Assembly: GCA_005787665.1 (NCBI GenBank)
Contig: SYAB01000179.1
Location: 1 to 10,817, forward strand
Direction of reading: 5' to 3'
From: Actinomycetota bacterium
GTDB taxonomy: Bacteria > Actinomycetota > Actinomycetes > Mycobacteriales > Mycobacteriaceae
Length of the DNA: 10,817 nt
Of the stretch, positions 1 through 7,462 are shown in pieces. A program made the translations under genes and the position numbers. Position 1 is the first letter of the stretch. Every line of letters starts with the position of its first letter. The notes beneath the pieces are model-generated. The model saw only the letters and a program-made list of their open reading frames with translations. It did not search any database and was not told where the DNA came from.

Positions 1-560
1 AAGTTCACGAAACCCTCGTGCATCACGGTGGTGCCAGGGGCCAGGTGGGCGCCGAGGCGGACCCGGTCGGCGTCGGCGATGCGTACCCCGGTGGGTACGA
101 CGTAGTCGACCATCCGGGGGAACTTGTCCACTCCGTAGACGGTTACCGGGCCGCGGCGGCGCAGCCGCATCCGCACCTCCTCGAAGCCCTCGATCCGGCA
201 GGGGCCGAAGTTGGTCCACACCACGTTGGTCAATGCCCCGAACACGCCGTCGAGATTGACGCCGTGCGGCTCGACCAGCCGGTGGGAGATCAGGTGCAGC
301 CGCAGGTACGCGTCGCAGGTGTCCACCGGCGTGTCGGCCAGCACGGCGACGGTGCGGATCGCCACGACCTCGACCCCCCGGTCCTCGTCCGGGCCGGCCA
401 GCGCCGCGAGGGTGGCCGGCACCTCGTCGGGGGCGATCCGGGTGGTCCCCGACGGACTGTAGGCGCCCAGTTCGGGGTCGGGGAACCAGGCGTCCAGGAC
501 GGTGCCGTCGGCGGTGATGGTGGCCAGCCCGAAGCCGGCTGCAGAAGTCACGGTGCACAC
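1..560 (-). CDS. dapD: Tetrahydrodipicolinate N-succinyltransferase, 3' end cut by window
   Basis: Cytosolic enzyme that transfers succinyl from succinyl-CoA to tetrahydrodipicolinate in the succinylase branch of diaminopimelate/lysine synthesis. Only the first 186 codons are present; the family in mycobacteria is about 317 residues (recall), so the C-terminal left-handed beta-helix catalytic domain lies outside the window. The visible part matches mycobacterial DapD closely as I remember it: TNVVWTNFGPC, RRRGPVTVYGVDKFPRMVDYVVPTG and the run MHEGFVN at the edge. I chose the GTG at 560-558 because it gives VCTVTSAAGFGLAT, parallel to MSTVTGAAGIGLAT in M. tuberculosis; a GTG at 551-549 would lose three conserved residues. 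GGAAG lies four bases upstream of the start. The gene diverges from dapE, the enzyme acting two steps later. No clear -10 box was found for it. Identity is very secure. Confidence 0.96.
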   Translation of the reverse strand, partial: MCTVTSAAGFGLATITADGTVLDAWFPDPELGAYSPSGTTRIAPDEVPATLAALAGPDEDRGVEVVAIRTVAVLADTPVDTCDAYLRLHLISHRLVEPHGVNLDGVFGALTNVVWTNFGPCRIEGFEEVRMRLRRRGPVTVYGVDKFPRMVDYVVPTGVRIADADRVRLGAHLAPGTTVMHEGFVN

Positions 561-633
561 CGTACTTCCGGGCCGAGCAGACGCAAAGTGCACGGACACG
601 CCGGGCGGATGGTGACTTTTGTGTCTGTTCACG

Positions 634-657
634 GAGGGGGGTGAGGGGGGTGAGGGG
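634..657 (+). repeat. G-rich short tandem repeat upstream of dapE
   Basis: The 9-mer GAGGGGGGT occurs twice in tandem (634-642, 643-651), followed by a partial copy GAGGGG (652-657). It lies in the dapD-dapE gap, in the place where the -35 and spacer of the dapE promoter would be, and ends just before the -10 box. Only three G-runs of four or more exist, so a classical four-run, three-tier G-quadruplex is not supported. It could be a protein-binding repeat, a slippage-prone tract, or chance in GC-rich DNA. Confidence 0.6.
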
Positions 658-658
658 C

Positions 659-664
659 TAGCCT
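659..664 (+). promoter_or_regulatory. Putative -10 box (TAGCCT) for leaderless dapE transcript
   Basis: TAGCCT fits the mycobacterial TANNNT -10 consensus. It ends eight bases before the dapE GTG at 673, so transcription would begin at or within a base or two of the start codon, giving a leaderless mRNA. The lack of a well-placed ribosome binding site supports this, since the G-rich repeat is too far upstream. No -35 match is seen. Confidence 0.55.
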
Positions 665-672
665 GGTCAGTT

Positions 673-1737
673 GTGCTGGACCTGCGTGCCGACCCGATCG
701 AGTTGACCGCGGCGCTCATCGACATCCCCAGTGTGTCGCGCGAGGAGCAGGTGATCGCCGACGCGGTCGAGAGCGCCCTGCGCGGCCAGACCGGCCTGCA
801 GGTCCTTCGCAACGGCAACGCGGTGCTGGCCCGCACCGACATGGGCCGGCCCACACGGGTGCTGCTCGCCGGCCACCTCGACACCGTGCCGATCGCCGGC
901 AATGTGCCCTCCCGGCGCGACGCCGACCACATCTGGGGCTGCGGCGCCTCGGACATGAAATCCGGCGACGCGGTGTTCCTGCATCTGGCCGCCACCGTCA
1001 CCGAACCCGCTCACGACCTCACGCTGGTGTTCTACGACTGTGAGGAGATCGAGGCGACCGCCAACGGTCTGGGCCGCATCGAGCGGGAACTTCCCGACTG
1101 GCTGCGGGCCGACGTCGCCATCCTCGGCGAGCCCTCGGGCGGATACATCGAGGCGGGCTGCCAGGGCACCCTGCGGGCCGTCATCTCAGTGACCGGCACC
1201 CGGGCACATTCGGCGCGATCCTGGCTGGGCGACAACGCGATTCACAAGCTTGGCCCGGTGCTCGACCGATTGGCGGGTTATCAGGGCCGGATCGTCGACA
1301 TCGACGGCTGCACCTACCGGGAGGGCCTCTCCGCGGTCCGCGTCGAGGGGGGAGTGGCCGGCAACGTCATCCCCGACGCCGCTGAGCTGACCGTCAACTT
1401 CCGGTTCGCCCCGGACCGATCACCCGAGGCCGCAATGGCACACGTTCGCGAGGTGTTCGCCGGCCTTCCGGTGGACGTGCGCCAGACCGATGCGGCCGCC
1501 GGGGCCCTGCCGGGTCTGCACCATCCGGCGGCCGCCGCGCTCGTCGAGGCCGCCGACTCAATGGTGCGCGCGAAGTACGGCTGGACCGACGTCGCGCGGT
1601 TCGCCGCCCTCGGTATTCCGGCGGTCAACTACGGCCCGGGCGACCCCAACCTGGCCCACCGCCGCGACGAACGGGTCTCCGTCGCCCAGATCACGGCCGT
1701 CACCGCGGCACTGCGCCGCTACCTGGCCGGGGTTTAA
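673..1737 (+). CDS. dapE: Succinyl-diaminopimelate desuccinylase
   Basis: Cytosolic M20-family metallopeptidase that hydrolyses N-succinyl-LL-2,6-diaminopimelate to LL-diaminopimelate and succinate, feeding lysine and peptidoglycan synthesis. The product is 354 residues, the size I recall for the M. tuberculosis protein. Visible M20 features are GHLDTVP with H68 and D70, the bridging aspartate D94 in [10 protein letters not shown], the acidic pair E124/E125 in YDCEEIE (catalytic glutamate and metal ligand), E153 in LGEP, and H329 in GDPNLAH. The dimerisation insert begins near [14 protein letters not shown]. An in-frame start at 619 would add 18 residues (with two GGEGGE-like units read from the G-rich repeat) and match nothing in the family. 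GTG 673 gives [20 protein letters not shown], as in relatives, and is placed for leaderless translation from the -10 at 659-664. Its stop shares TTAA with the converging ATPase gene. Confidence 0.97.
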   Translation: MLDLRADPIELTAALIDIPSVSREEQVIADAVESALRGQTGLQVLRNGNAVLARTDMGRPTRVLLAGHLDTVPIAGNVPSRRDADHIWGCGASDMKSGDAVFLHLAATVTEPAHDLTLVFYDCEEIEATANGLGRIERELPDWLRADVAILGEPSGGYIEAGCQGTLRAVISVTGTRAHSARSWLGDNAIHKLGPVLDRLAGYQGRIVDIDGCTYREGLSAVRVEGGVAGNVIPDAAELTVNFRFAPDRSPEAAMAHVREVFAGLPVDVRQTDAAAGALPGLHHPAAAALVEAADSMVRAKYGWTDVARFAALGIPAVNYGPGDPNLAHRRDERVSVAQITAVTAALRRYLAGV

Positions 1738-3941
1738 CCGGCCTCGGCGGCCTGTCGGGCCGCATCGGCGGCCGCGCCGCTGAAGCCGGCCGCGTCCAGC
1801 CGCTCGGCCGCCGCCGCCAGCCCCGCGGGGTCCCCGGCGGCCAAGGCCCGGGCCTGGTCCAGGGCCAGCCGGGCGTAGTCGCAATCCACCGTCTGCGCGA
1901 TCGGCGCCAGCGCATCCGCGGCGCGTCGATCCCCGAGGCGCGCGGCCTCGTGCCAGGCCCGCACGGCGACCGCCAGCTGGCCGCTGCGCTTGGCCGTCCG
2001 GGCGGCGTCACGCGCGGCGGTGATCGCTGATGTCCGGTCACCGATGGTGGCCAGCCGCCAGGCCCGGGCGATCCCCAGCTCGGGGGCGAACATCGCCGAC
2101 TTCGTTCCGTGCCGGGCCTGGGCGCGCGCCAGGGCCTTGGCCGACGCTGCGATCTCGCCCTGGTAGGCAAGTGCCGTCGTCAGATAGCTCAGCGCCAGCG
2201 GGCCCCACGAGTAACCGGTGCGCTCCAGCGTCGCCGATGCGGGCCGCAGCAGATCCGCCGCCGCCGCGGCCTCGCCGCGGGCCAGCAGGACCTGCGCCAG
2301 CAGCACCTCGCCGATGGCCCGCCCGGGCGGGGCCAATTCGGCGAAATCGGTGAACCGTTCGGCCACCTCGTAGGCCGCCCGGGTCTTGCCCTGCATCAGC
2401 AGTGTGGTGGTCTCCGCCAGGCCCACGGTGAACCGCAGCAGGCCGGGGTAGTCCGATCCGAGCGCACGGCGCACCGCCGGCCCGACGGCGTCGAAGCGGC
2501 CCATCCGAGCCGCTGACAGCGCGGCGGCACTGGACGCCCACGCCACCGCCATGTCGGGGGCGTCCACGTGGGCCAGGACCTGTTCGGCCACGTCGGTCGC
2601 GCGCCGCACGTTGCCGGCGTTCATCGCGAAGGTCGCCGACAACGCGTCGAGGGTCAGATGTGACGCCTCCGCTCCGACCCGGCCTCGCACGTTCTGCAGG
2701 AAGGTCGTCGCGCGTTCGGGTTCGGAGAGCATCCAGAACTGGTTCGCCGCCCGGGGTAGCGCCCAGGCCATCATCTGCTCCTCCGACAGGGCGGCGATGT
2801 CGACGCCGGCGAGTGCCGCGTCGGCCTCCCGACCCCGGCCCTGCCAGGCCAGCGCGTAGCTCAGGGCCAGGCGGGCGCCGAAATGGTCCTCCCGCTCCAA
2901 CGCGCCCCCTGCCAGGCGCTCGGCCAGGCCGAGGTCGCCCAGTCGCAGCGCCTCCTGGGCGGCGGCGACCACGGCGTCACAGTCCAACGGACCGTCACCC
3001 TGCAGCGCCAGCACGGTGCGGGCCATCCGGTCAGCGGGGGTGCGACTGGGCGCACTGGCCAGTTGAGCGGCCACCGCGGAGCGCAACCGCTGGATCTCGA
3101 AGCGGTCCAGGATCTTGGCCATCCGCTCGAGGAACAGCGGGTGGCCGCTGAACACCATTTCGTCGGTGCCGGCAGCGGCGACCTGTACGGCGCCGGCCGC
3201 GACGGCCGCCTCGATCGCGGCCTCGTCGGTCAGGGCCACCAGATCGGCCCGGGAGAGCGGTTCGAATACGCACAGATACCCCAGCACCGCGCGGACCTGC
3301 GCGGAGAGCCCGCCCAGGTACCGGTCGATCGCGGCGGGCAGGGTCTCCTCGGTCCCTCCGGTGGCCATCAACAGGCGCAGGTGCAGCGGATTCCCGGCGC
3401 TGCGCCGGTACAGCGCCGCGGTGTCCCCGCCACCGGCGGCGGCCACGAGGGCCTCGGTCTCCGCGGAGTCCAGTGGGATGATCTCGACGCGTTCCAGCAG
3501 CCCGTCGTCCCACAGCGCAGCGACCACCTGTGGAACCCGCAGCACCGAGCGCACCGTCACGATCAGCGGCCGGCCGCCCCGTTGCGCGAGCCGGTAGACG
3601 AGGCTCGCCGACAGCGGATCGAGAAGCCGCGCGTTGTCGACGATGATCGGCGAGTCGCCACCGGACAGGATCGCGTCCGCCGCCGCGGCGATCATCGCCG
3701 CCGGTTTGCCGACATCGTGGAAATCCAGCAGACCCCCGAACGCTCCGAACGGGATGGAGGATTGGGCCAACGTGCCGACGACCCACAGCGGTTCGCCGCG
3801 GCCCAGCCGCGCAGCCGCCTGGCCGGCCAGAGTCGACTTGCCCACGCCCTCGTTGCCGATCAGCGCCACCCCGGCGATGGGACTCTCGAGGGTGTCGACC
3901 ACGCGGTCGAGGGCGCGGCGCGCGACCAGAGGCCATGGCAT
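1734..3941 (-). CDS. STAND-type ATPase resembling LuxR-family LAL regulators but without an HTH domain
   Basis: A 735-residue cytosolic protein. Residues 1-200 form a STAND/AAA-like P-loop domain: Walker [10 protein letters not shown] at 29-37, a Walker B-like [11 protein letters not shown] with D102 (asparagine where a second acidic residue is usual), R131 in TVRS as a possible sensor, and GNP at 183-185 matching the STAND GxP motif. Residues about 205-300 look like the winged-helix linker, with GHPLF at 266-270. The rest is alanine-rich helical repeat of TPR/MalT type. Large ATP-binding LuxR regulators continue after a [22 protein letters not shown] segment into a C-terminal helix-turn-helix, but here the protein stops about 20 residues after that segment. 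It matches Rv1204c in position. I recall M. tuberculosis annotating this region as two ORFs (Rv1204c, Rv1203c) whose lengths sum to about this size. ATG at 3941 suits leaderless translation. Ligand and output are unknown. Confidence 0.85.
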   Translation of the reverse strand: MPWPLVARRALDRVVDTLESPIAGVALIGNEGVGKSTLAGQAAARLGRGEPLWVVGTLAQSSIPFGAFGGLLDFHDVGKPAAMIAAAADAILSGGDSPIIVDNARLLDPLSASLVYRLAQRGGRPLIVTVRSVLRVPQVVAALWDDGLLERVEIIPLDSAETEALVAAAGGGDTAALYRRSAGNPLHLRLLMATGGTEETLPAAIDRYLGGLSAQVRAVLGYLCVFEPLSRADLVALTDEAAIEAAVAAGAVQVAAAGTDEMVFSGHPLFLERMAKILDRFEIQRLRSAVAAQLASAPSRTPADRMARTVLALQGDGPLDCDAVVAAAQEALRLGDLGLAERLAGGALEREDHFGARLALSYALAWQGRGREADAALAGVDIAALSEEQMMAWALPRAANQFWMLSEPERATTFLQNVRGRVGAEASHLTLDALSATFAMNAGNVRRATDVAEQVLAHVDAPDMAVAWASSAAALSAARMGRFDAVGPAVRRALGSDYPGLLRFTVGLAETTTLLMQGKTRAAYEVAERFTDFAELAPPGRAIGEVLLAQVLLARGEAAAAADLLRPASATLERTGYSWGPLALSYLTTALAYQGEIAASAKALARAQARHGTKSAMFAPELGIARAWRLATIGDRTSAITAARDAARTAKRSGQLAVAVRAWHEAARLGDRRAADALAPIAQTVDCDYARLALDQARALAAGDPAGLAAAAERLDAAGFSGAAADAARQAAEAG

Positions 3942-3949
3942 AGCCCAGG

Positions 3950-3955
3950 ACTCTA
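3950..3955 (-). promoter_or_regulatory. Putative -10 box (TAGAGT) for the STAND ATPase gene
   Basis: On the minus strand TAGAGT fits TANNNT and is followed by eight bases (CCTGGGCT) and then the ATG at 3941. This predicts a leaderless or nearly leaderless mRNA, and no Shine-Dalgarno sequence is present. It forms one half of a compact divergent promoter region with the box at 3979-3984. Confidence 0.5.
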
Positions 3956-3978
3956 GGGGGCGGGTCGAACCTCTGGTC

Positions 3979-3984
3979 TAGGTT
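3979..3984 (+). promoter_or_regulatory. Putative -10 box (TAGGTT) for the LOG-fadD6 unit
   Basis: TAGGTT fits TANNNT. Exactly seven bases separate it from the GTG at 3992, the usual distance from -10 box to transcription start, so the transcript should begin at the start codon. Only 23 bases lie between this box and the opposite-strand box at 3950-3955, so the -35 regions of the two promoters overlap. Confidence 0.55.
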
Positions 3985-3991
3985 TCGGGGT

Positions 3992-4582
3992 GTGCGCAGG
4001 CAAGCCGAGCCGGAATCCGAGTGGGCCGTGTGCGTGTATTGCGCCGCCAGCCCGCGTCACCCCGAACTGCTCGCGCTGGCCCGTCAGGTCGGCGAGGGTA
4101 TCGCCGAGCGGGGCTGGACACTGGTCTCCGGCGGCGGGAACGTCTCGGCCATGGGTGCGGTGGCCGCCGGCGCCCGATCCCGCGGCGGGCACACCATCGG
4201 GGTGATCCCCAAGGCGCTGGTGCATCGGGAGCTGGCCGATATCGACGCTGACGAGTTGATCGTCACCGACACCATGCGGGAACGGAAGCAGGTCATGGAG
4301 GACCGCAGCGACGCGTTCCTCACGCTGCCCGGCGGGATCGGGACGCTCGAGGAGCTTTTCGAGACCTGGACCGCGGGCTACCTGGGCATGCACGACAAAC
4401 CGGTGGTGCTGCTGGACCCGTTCGGACATTTCGACGGGCTGCGGCTCTGGCTGGATTCCCTGGTTCGGGGCGGGTACGTCACACCCGCCGCCATGGACCG
4501 ACTCGTGGTGGTCGACGACGTCGACCGCGCATTGAGTTGCTGCGCCGCCGTCGACGAGGGGGGCGATGGCCGTGGCCGGTGA
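3992..4582 (+). CDS. LOG-family cytokinin riboside 5'-monophosphate phosphoribohydrolase
   Basis: Cytosolic Rossmann-fold enzyme of the LOG family, which cleaves N6-modified AMP to the free base (cytokinin) and ribose 5-phosphate. The product is 196 residues. The signature PGGIGTLEE (113-121), with catalytic glutamate E121, and the upstream MRERKQVMEDRSDAF segment, with R98, are intact. SGGGNVSAMGAVA (47-59) is the nucleotide-binding glycine-rich loop. It corresponds to Rv1205, which I recall as a published LOG enzyme releasing cytokinins in M. tuberculosis. The GTG at 3992 gives a short divergent N-terminus before the conserved WAVCVYCAASP; it is chosen because the -10 box lies seven bases upstream. 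The last 17 bases overlap fadD6, so the two genes are cotranscribed. Older databases label such proteins 'lysine decarboxylase', which the motif does not support. Confidence 0.93.
   Translation: MRRQAEPESEWAVCVYCAASPRHPELLALARQVGEGIAERGWTLVSGGGNVSAMGAVAAGARSRGGHTIGVIPKALVHRELADIDADELIVTDTMRERKQVMEDRSDAFLTLPGGIGTLEELFETWTAGYLGMHDKPVVLLDPFGHFDGLRLWLDSLVRGGYVTPAAMDRLVVVDDVDRALSCCAAVDEGGDGRGR
4556..4563 (+). promoter_or_regulatory. Ribosome binding site of fadD6 inside the LOG gene
   Basis: GAGGGGGG lies two bases before the ATG at 4566. It sits within the 3' end of the LOG coding sequence and, with the 17-base gene overlap, supports the chosen start and coupled translation. Confidence 0.6.
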
Positions 4583-6350
4583 CACGATGCGCTCGGTCGG
4601 GCTGCTCGACGTGGTCCGGGGGCTTCCCGCCCTGCTGATGGACGCCCCCGTAATCTTCCGGGCGGCGCTGACCGGGCTGACCAGCCGGCCGGACTCGAAG
4701 ACCTCGATCGCCACGGTGTTCCAGGATCGCGCCGCCCGCCACGGCGAGCGGACCTTCCTCCGTTTCGAGGACCGGGAGATCAGCTACCGGCAGGCCAACG
4801 AGACCGCCAACCGCTACGCGGCGGTGCTCGCCGAGCGAGGGGTGCGCCGCGGGGAGGTGGTGGGCATCATGCTGCGCAACTCGCCGGACGCGGTGCTGCT
4901 GATGCTGGCCGCCGTCAAGTGCGGGGCGGTCGCGGGCATGCTCAACCACCACCAGTCCGGCGAGGTGCTGGCGCACAGCCTCGGCCTGCTCAACGCCAGG
5001 GTGGTGGTCGCCGAGAGCGATCTGGTGGACGACGTCGCCGGGAGCGGCGCCGCACCGGCAGGCGAATTCCTGCTCACCCCCGAGGAACTGGCCTCCCTCG
5101 CCGAGGGCAGGCCGGCCGGCAATCCCGACTCCGCCGCCGAGGTGCCCGCCGGTGACCCGGCCTTCTACATCTTCACCTCGGGTACCACCGGGAATCCGAA
5201 AGCCAGCGTGATGACCCATCAACGGTGGTTGCGCGCGCTGGCCGGATTCGGCGGGCTCGGCGTGCGCCTGCGCGGCAACGACACGCTGTACTGCGCGTTG
5301 CCGATCTACCACAACAACGCGTTGACCGTCGCCCTGTCCTCGGTGATCGGCGCCGGGGCGACGCTGGCACTGGGGCGGACGTTCTCGGCCTCGCGGTTCT
5401 GGGAGGAGGTCATCCGGGCGAATGCCACGGCCTTCGTCTACATCGGCGAGGTCTGCCGTTATCTGCTCAACCAGCCGCCCAAGCCCACCGACCGCGCCCA
5501 TCGGGTCAGAGTCATCGTGGGCAACGGCCTGCGCCCGGAGATCTGGGCGGAGTTCACCGCCCGGTTCGGCATCAGGCGGGTGGTCGAGTTCTACGGCGCC
5601 AGCGAGGGAAACACCGCATTCGTCAACATCTTCAACATCCCCGGGTCGACCGGGATCAATCCGCTACCCCTGGCCTACGTCGAGTACGACGCCGAAACCG
5701 GAGAACCCGTGCGCGACGGACACGGCCGCGTTCGCCGGGTGCCGTCCGGCCGGCCGGGTCTACTGCTGAGCCCGGTCACCCGGCTTTCGCCGTTCGACGG
5801 TTACACCGACGCGGCGGCCAGCGAGAAGAAGTTGGTGCGCAACGCCTTCCGGGACGGCGACGTGTGGTTCAACACCGGTGACGTGATGTACCCGCAGGGC
5901 ATGGGCCACGCCGCCTTCACCGACCGTCTCGGCGACACCTTCCGGTGGAAGGGTGAGAACGTGGCCACCACCGACGTGGAGGCCGCGCTGGCCGCGGACC
6001 CGGCCGTGGCGGAGTGCACCGTCTTCGGCGTCGAGGTGCCCGACACCGGCGGGCGCGCCGGCATGGCCGCGATCACGCTTCGCCCCGGCGCGCCCTTCGA
6101 CGGCCGCAGGCTGGCCGAGACGCTCTATCAGCGACTGCCGGGCTACGCGGTGCCCTTGTTCGTCCGGATCGTGGATGCGCTGGAGACCACCTCGACGTTC
6201 AAGAGCCGCAAGGTCGACCTGCGCGAGCAGGCTTACGGCGCGGGGGTTTCCGATCCGCTCTACGTGCTGGACGGCCGCGACGGAGGGTATGTGCCGTTCG
6301 ACCCGTCCTATCCCGCGGACGTGGCGGCCGGTCGCCGCCCGAAGGCCTGA
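4566..6350 (+). CDS. fadD6: Long-chain fatty-acid-CoA ligase, FATP-like (FadD6)
   Basis: ANL-superfamily adenylating enzyme of 594 residues (M. tuberculosis FadD6 about 597, recall). It activates fatty acids as acyl-adenylates and then thioesterifies them to CoA. The P-loop-like motif YIFTSGTTGNPKAS begins at Y201. LPIYHNNALTVALSSVIGAG and YGASEGNTAF follow, then WFNTGD with D439, the hinge region DRLGDTFRWKGENV at 453-466, and TFKSRKVDLR with K546 near the C-terminus. The RWKGENV hinge and the FYGASEGN motif are those of the very-long-chain acyl-CoA synthetase/fatty acid transport protein subgroup. The N-terminal segment LLDVVRGLPALLMDAPVIFRAALTGL is hydrophobic and could be membrane-associated, as in FATPs; it is not a cleavable signal. 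It is cotranscribed with the LOG gene through a 17-base overlap. I see no terminator-quality hairpin after it. Substrate chain length cannot be read from the sequence. Confidence 0.95.
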   Translation: MAVAGDTMRSVGLLDVVRGLPALLMDAPVIFRAALTGLTSRPDSKTSIATVFQDRAARHGERTFLRFEDREISYRQANETANRYAAVLAERGVRRGEVVGIMLRNSPDAVLLMLAAVKCGAVAGMLNHHQSGEVLAHSLGLLNARVVVAESDLVDDVAGSGAAPAGEFLLTPEELASLAEGRPAGNPDSAAEVPAGDPAFYIFTSGTTGNPKASVMTHQRWLRALAGFGGLGVRLRGNDTLYCALPIYHNNALTVALSSVIGAGATLALGRTFSASRFWEEVIRANATAFVYIGEVCRYLLNQPPKPTDRAHRVRVIVGNGLRPEIWAEFTARFGIRRVVEFYGASEGNTAFVNIFNIPGSTGINPLPLAYVEYDAETGEPVRDGHGRVRRVPSGRPGLLLSPVTRLSPFDGYTDAAASEKKLVRNAFRDGDVWFNTGDVMYPQGMGHAAFTDRLGDTFRWKGENVATTDVEAALAADPAVAECTVFGVEVPDTGGRAGMAAITLRPGAPFDGRRLAETLYQRLPGYAVPLFVRIVDALETTSTFKSRKVDLREQAYGAGVSDPLYVLDGRDGGYVPFDPSYPADVAAGRRPKA

Positions 6351-6367
6351 CGGCCGCGATTCGCTGC

Positions 6368-6373
6368 TATCGT
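6368..6373 (+). promoter_or_regulatory. Putative -10 box (TATCGT) for the methyltransferase gene
   Basis: TATCGT fits TANNNT and lies in the 50-base gap after fadD6. Initiation would be near 6380, leaving a leader of about 20 bases that carries the purine-rich ribosome binding site. No convincing -35 is seen. The gene may also be read through from fadD6. Confidence 0.45.
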
Positions 6374-6385
6374 CTGCCCTCAATC

Positions 6386-6396
6386 GAGGAGGGAGG
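6386..6396 (+). promoter_or_regulatory. Strong ribosome binding site for the methyltransferase
   Basis: GAGGAGGGAGG is an extended Shine-Dalgarno sequence four bases before the GTG at 6401. It is much the strongest in the window and decides this start over the many upstream in-frame codons, which read back into fadD6 in another frame. Confidence 0.7.
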
Positions 6397-6400
6397 CGGT

Positions 6401-7441
6401 GTGGAGCCGTCACGGCCGGTCGACCTTGACGCCGTCGCGCAGGCGATGGCACGGCGGCTGGACACCCGGGTCACCGCCGAGGGCCAGATCACCTTCCCGG
6501 CCGTCCCGGCTCTCCTCGAGGAATTCACCGAGAAGTGCGTCGCCGTCTTCGCCGGACTGGGCCGGGCGTTCGACGCCCCTGAACGCGACCATCTGCAGGA
6601 CGTGCTGAAAAGGCAACTCGCCGAAGCATTTTCGCGATCCCCGCGGTCCACGATCACCGTCGTCTACCGGTCACCCGTCGCCAGTGCGCTCAGTTACGAC
6701 GTGACCGTCGGCGCGCCGAGCGTCGAGGAGGTCTACCAGAACTGGGTGGCCACCCGGACGCCCCCGCTCTTCGGGGTCGAGCCGGATGCCCGGGTGTGGG
6801 CCCTGGCCGGCGAGGTGGCCGATCCGGCGGGCTCTCCGGTGCTCGATATCGGTGCGGGCACCGGCCGCAACGCGCTCGCGCTCGCCCGCCGCGGCCATCC
6901 CGTCGACGTGGTGGAGATGACCGAGATATTCGCCGACATCATCGGCGAGCAGGCGCGCCAGAACGCGCTGGACATCCGGGTGATCAACCGCGACGTGTTC
7001 GCGACCGACGCCGACCTGCGGCGGGACTACCGAATCATCCTGCTGTCGGAGGTGGTGTGCGACTTCCGCTCTCCCGAGCAGCTGCGACGTCTGCTCGAAC
7101 TGGCCGACCGGTGTCTGGCGCCGGGCGGCAGCCTGGTCTTCAACATCTTCCTCGCCGACGCCGGCTACGCCCCCGACGAGGCGGCCCGTCAGTTCGGTCA
7201 GCAGGTGCACACGGCTTTTTTCACCCGGCCGGAGTTGGAGGCCGCCCTCGGCGGTCTGGCTCTGCGGATGGTCTCTGACGATAGTGTCTACGACTACGAG
7301 CGGGCAAACCTGCCGGACGGCGCCTGGCCGCCGACCGGGTGGTACGCCAACTGGGTGAGCGGCCATGACCTTTTCGCTCTCGACCGCGAGCACTGCCCCA
7401 TCGACATGCGCTGGCTGGTTTTCGCCAAAGCGCCGGAATGA
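6401..7441 (+). CDS. Class I SAM-dependent methyltransferase, substrate unknown
   Basis: A 346-residue soluble protein. Residues 1-120 are a mostly helical N-terminal region containing FPAVPALLEEFTEKCVAVF, then VEEVYQNWVATRTPPLFG near 110-126. A Rossmann methyltransferase core follows: motif I VLDIGAGTGRNALALARRG from residue 147, the acidic end of strand 2 in VDVVEMTE, INRDVF, strand 4 ILLSEVVCDF, and LAPGGSLVFNIFLAD after it. The C-terminal part ends in YERANLPDGAWPPTGWYANWVSGHDLF and a final strand MRWLVFAKA. The core resembles TehB/Methyltransf_25-type enzymes. My uncertain recollection is that proteins with the same layout are frequent in cyanobacteria and scattered in actinobacteria. 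It has its own promoter-like box and ribosome site and is followed by a palindrome at its stop. I do not recall a gene here in M. tuberculosis or M. smegmatis, so it looks like a lineage-specific insertion. Its neighbours do not reveal its substrate. Confidence 0.85.
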   Translation: MEPSRPVDLDAVAQAMARRLDTRVTAEGQITFPAVPALLEEFTEKCVAVFAGLGRAFDAPERDHLQDVLKRQLAEAFSRSPRSTITVVYRSPVASALSYDVTVGAPSVEEVYQNWVATRTPPLFGVEPDARVWALAGEVADPAGSPVLDIGAGTGRNALALARRGHPVDVVEMTEIFADIIGEQARQNALDIRVINRDVFATDADLRRDYRIILLSEVVCDFRSPEQLRRLLELADRCLAPGGSLVFNIFLADAGYAPDEAARQFGQQVHTAFFTRPELEAALGGLALRMVSDDSVYDYERANLPDGAWPPTGWYANWVSGHDLFALDREHCPIDMRWLVFAKAPE

Positions 7442-7455
7442 TCGCGATCATCCGG
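7433..7455. repeat. Perfect 14-base palindrome with CCGG flanks at the methyltransferase stop
   Basis: ATGATCGCGATCAT at 7438-7451 is fully self-complementary and contains the TGA stop (7439-7441). CCGG stands on both sides (7433-7436 and 7452-7455), with one unpaired A on the left, extending the dyad. With no loop it looks more like a dimeric regulator's operator than an RNA terminator, though the transcript could fold with a shortened stem. No T-run follows. Confidence 0.65.
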
Positions 7456-7462
7456 TGCCGGA

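Noticed and set aside
18..644. Plus-strand ORF opposite dapD
   Set aside because: dapD on the minus strand is recognised almost residue by residue, and the opposite frame is compositional noise.
634..657. Classical G-quadruplex in the dapE promoter
   Set aside because: Only three separated G-runs of at least three are present, so four-run intramolecular quadruplex criteria are not met.
619..672. Upstream GTG start for dapE adding 18 residues
   Set aside because: The extension reads through the G-rich repeat and has no counterpart in the family. Position 673 gives the expected 354 residues.
2883..3956. Long plus-strand ORF of 357 residues opposite the STAND ATPase gene
   Set aside because: It is antisense to a gene with clear Walker A and GxP motifs. 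Its translation is a biased G/R/H/Q-rich string without recognisable domains, as expected from GC-rich third positions.
4479..5501. Minus-strand ORF of 340 residues opposite fadD6
   Set aside because: It lies antisense to a well-conserved acyl-CoA ligase and has low-complexity composition with no domain or ribosome site.
6341..6357. GGCC-TGAC-GGCC hairpin at the fadD6 stop as a terminator
   Set aside because: The stem has only four pairs and no T-run, which is common by chance in DNA of this composition.
6014..6400. Methyltransferase ORF extended upstream into fadD6
   Set aside because: This part is an arginine-rich off-frame reading of fadD6. The strong ribosome site at 6386-6396 places the start at 6401.
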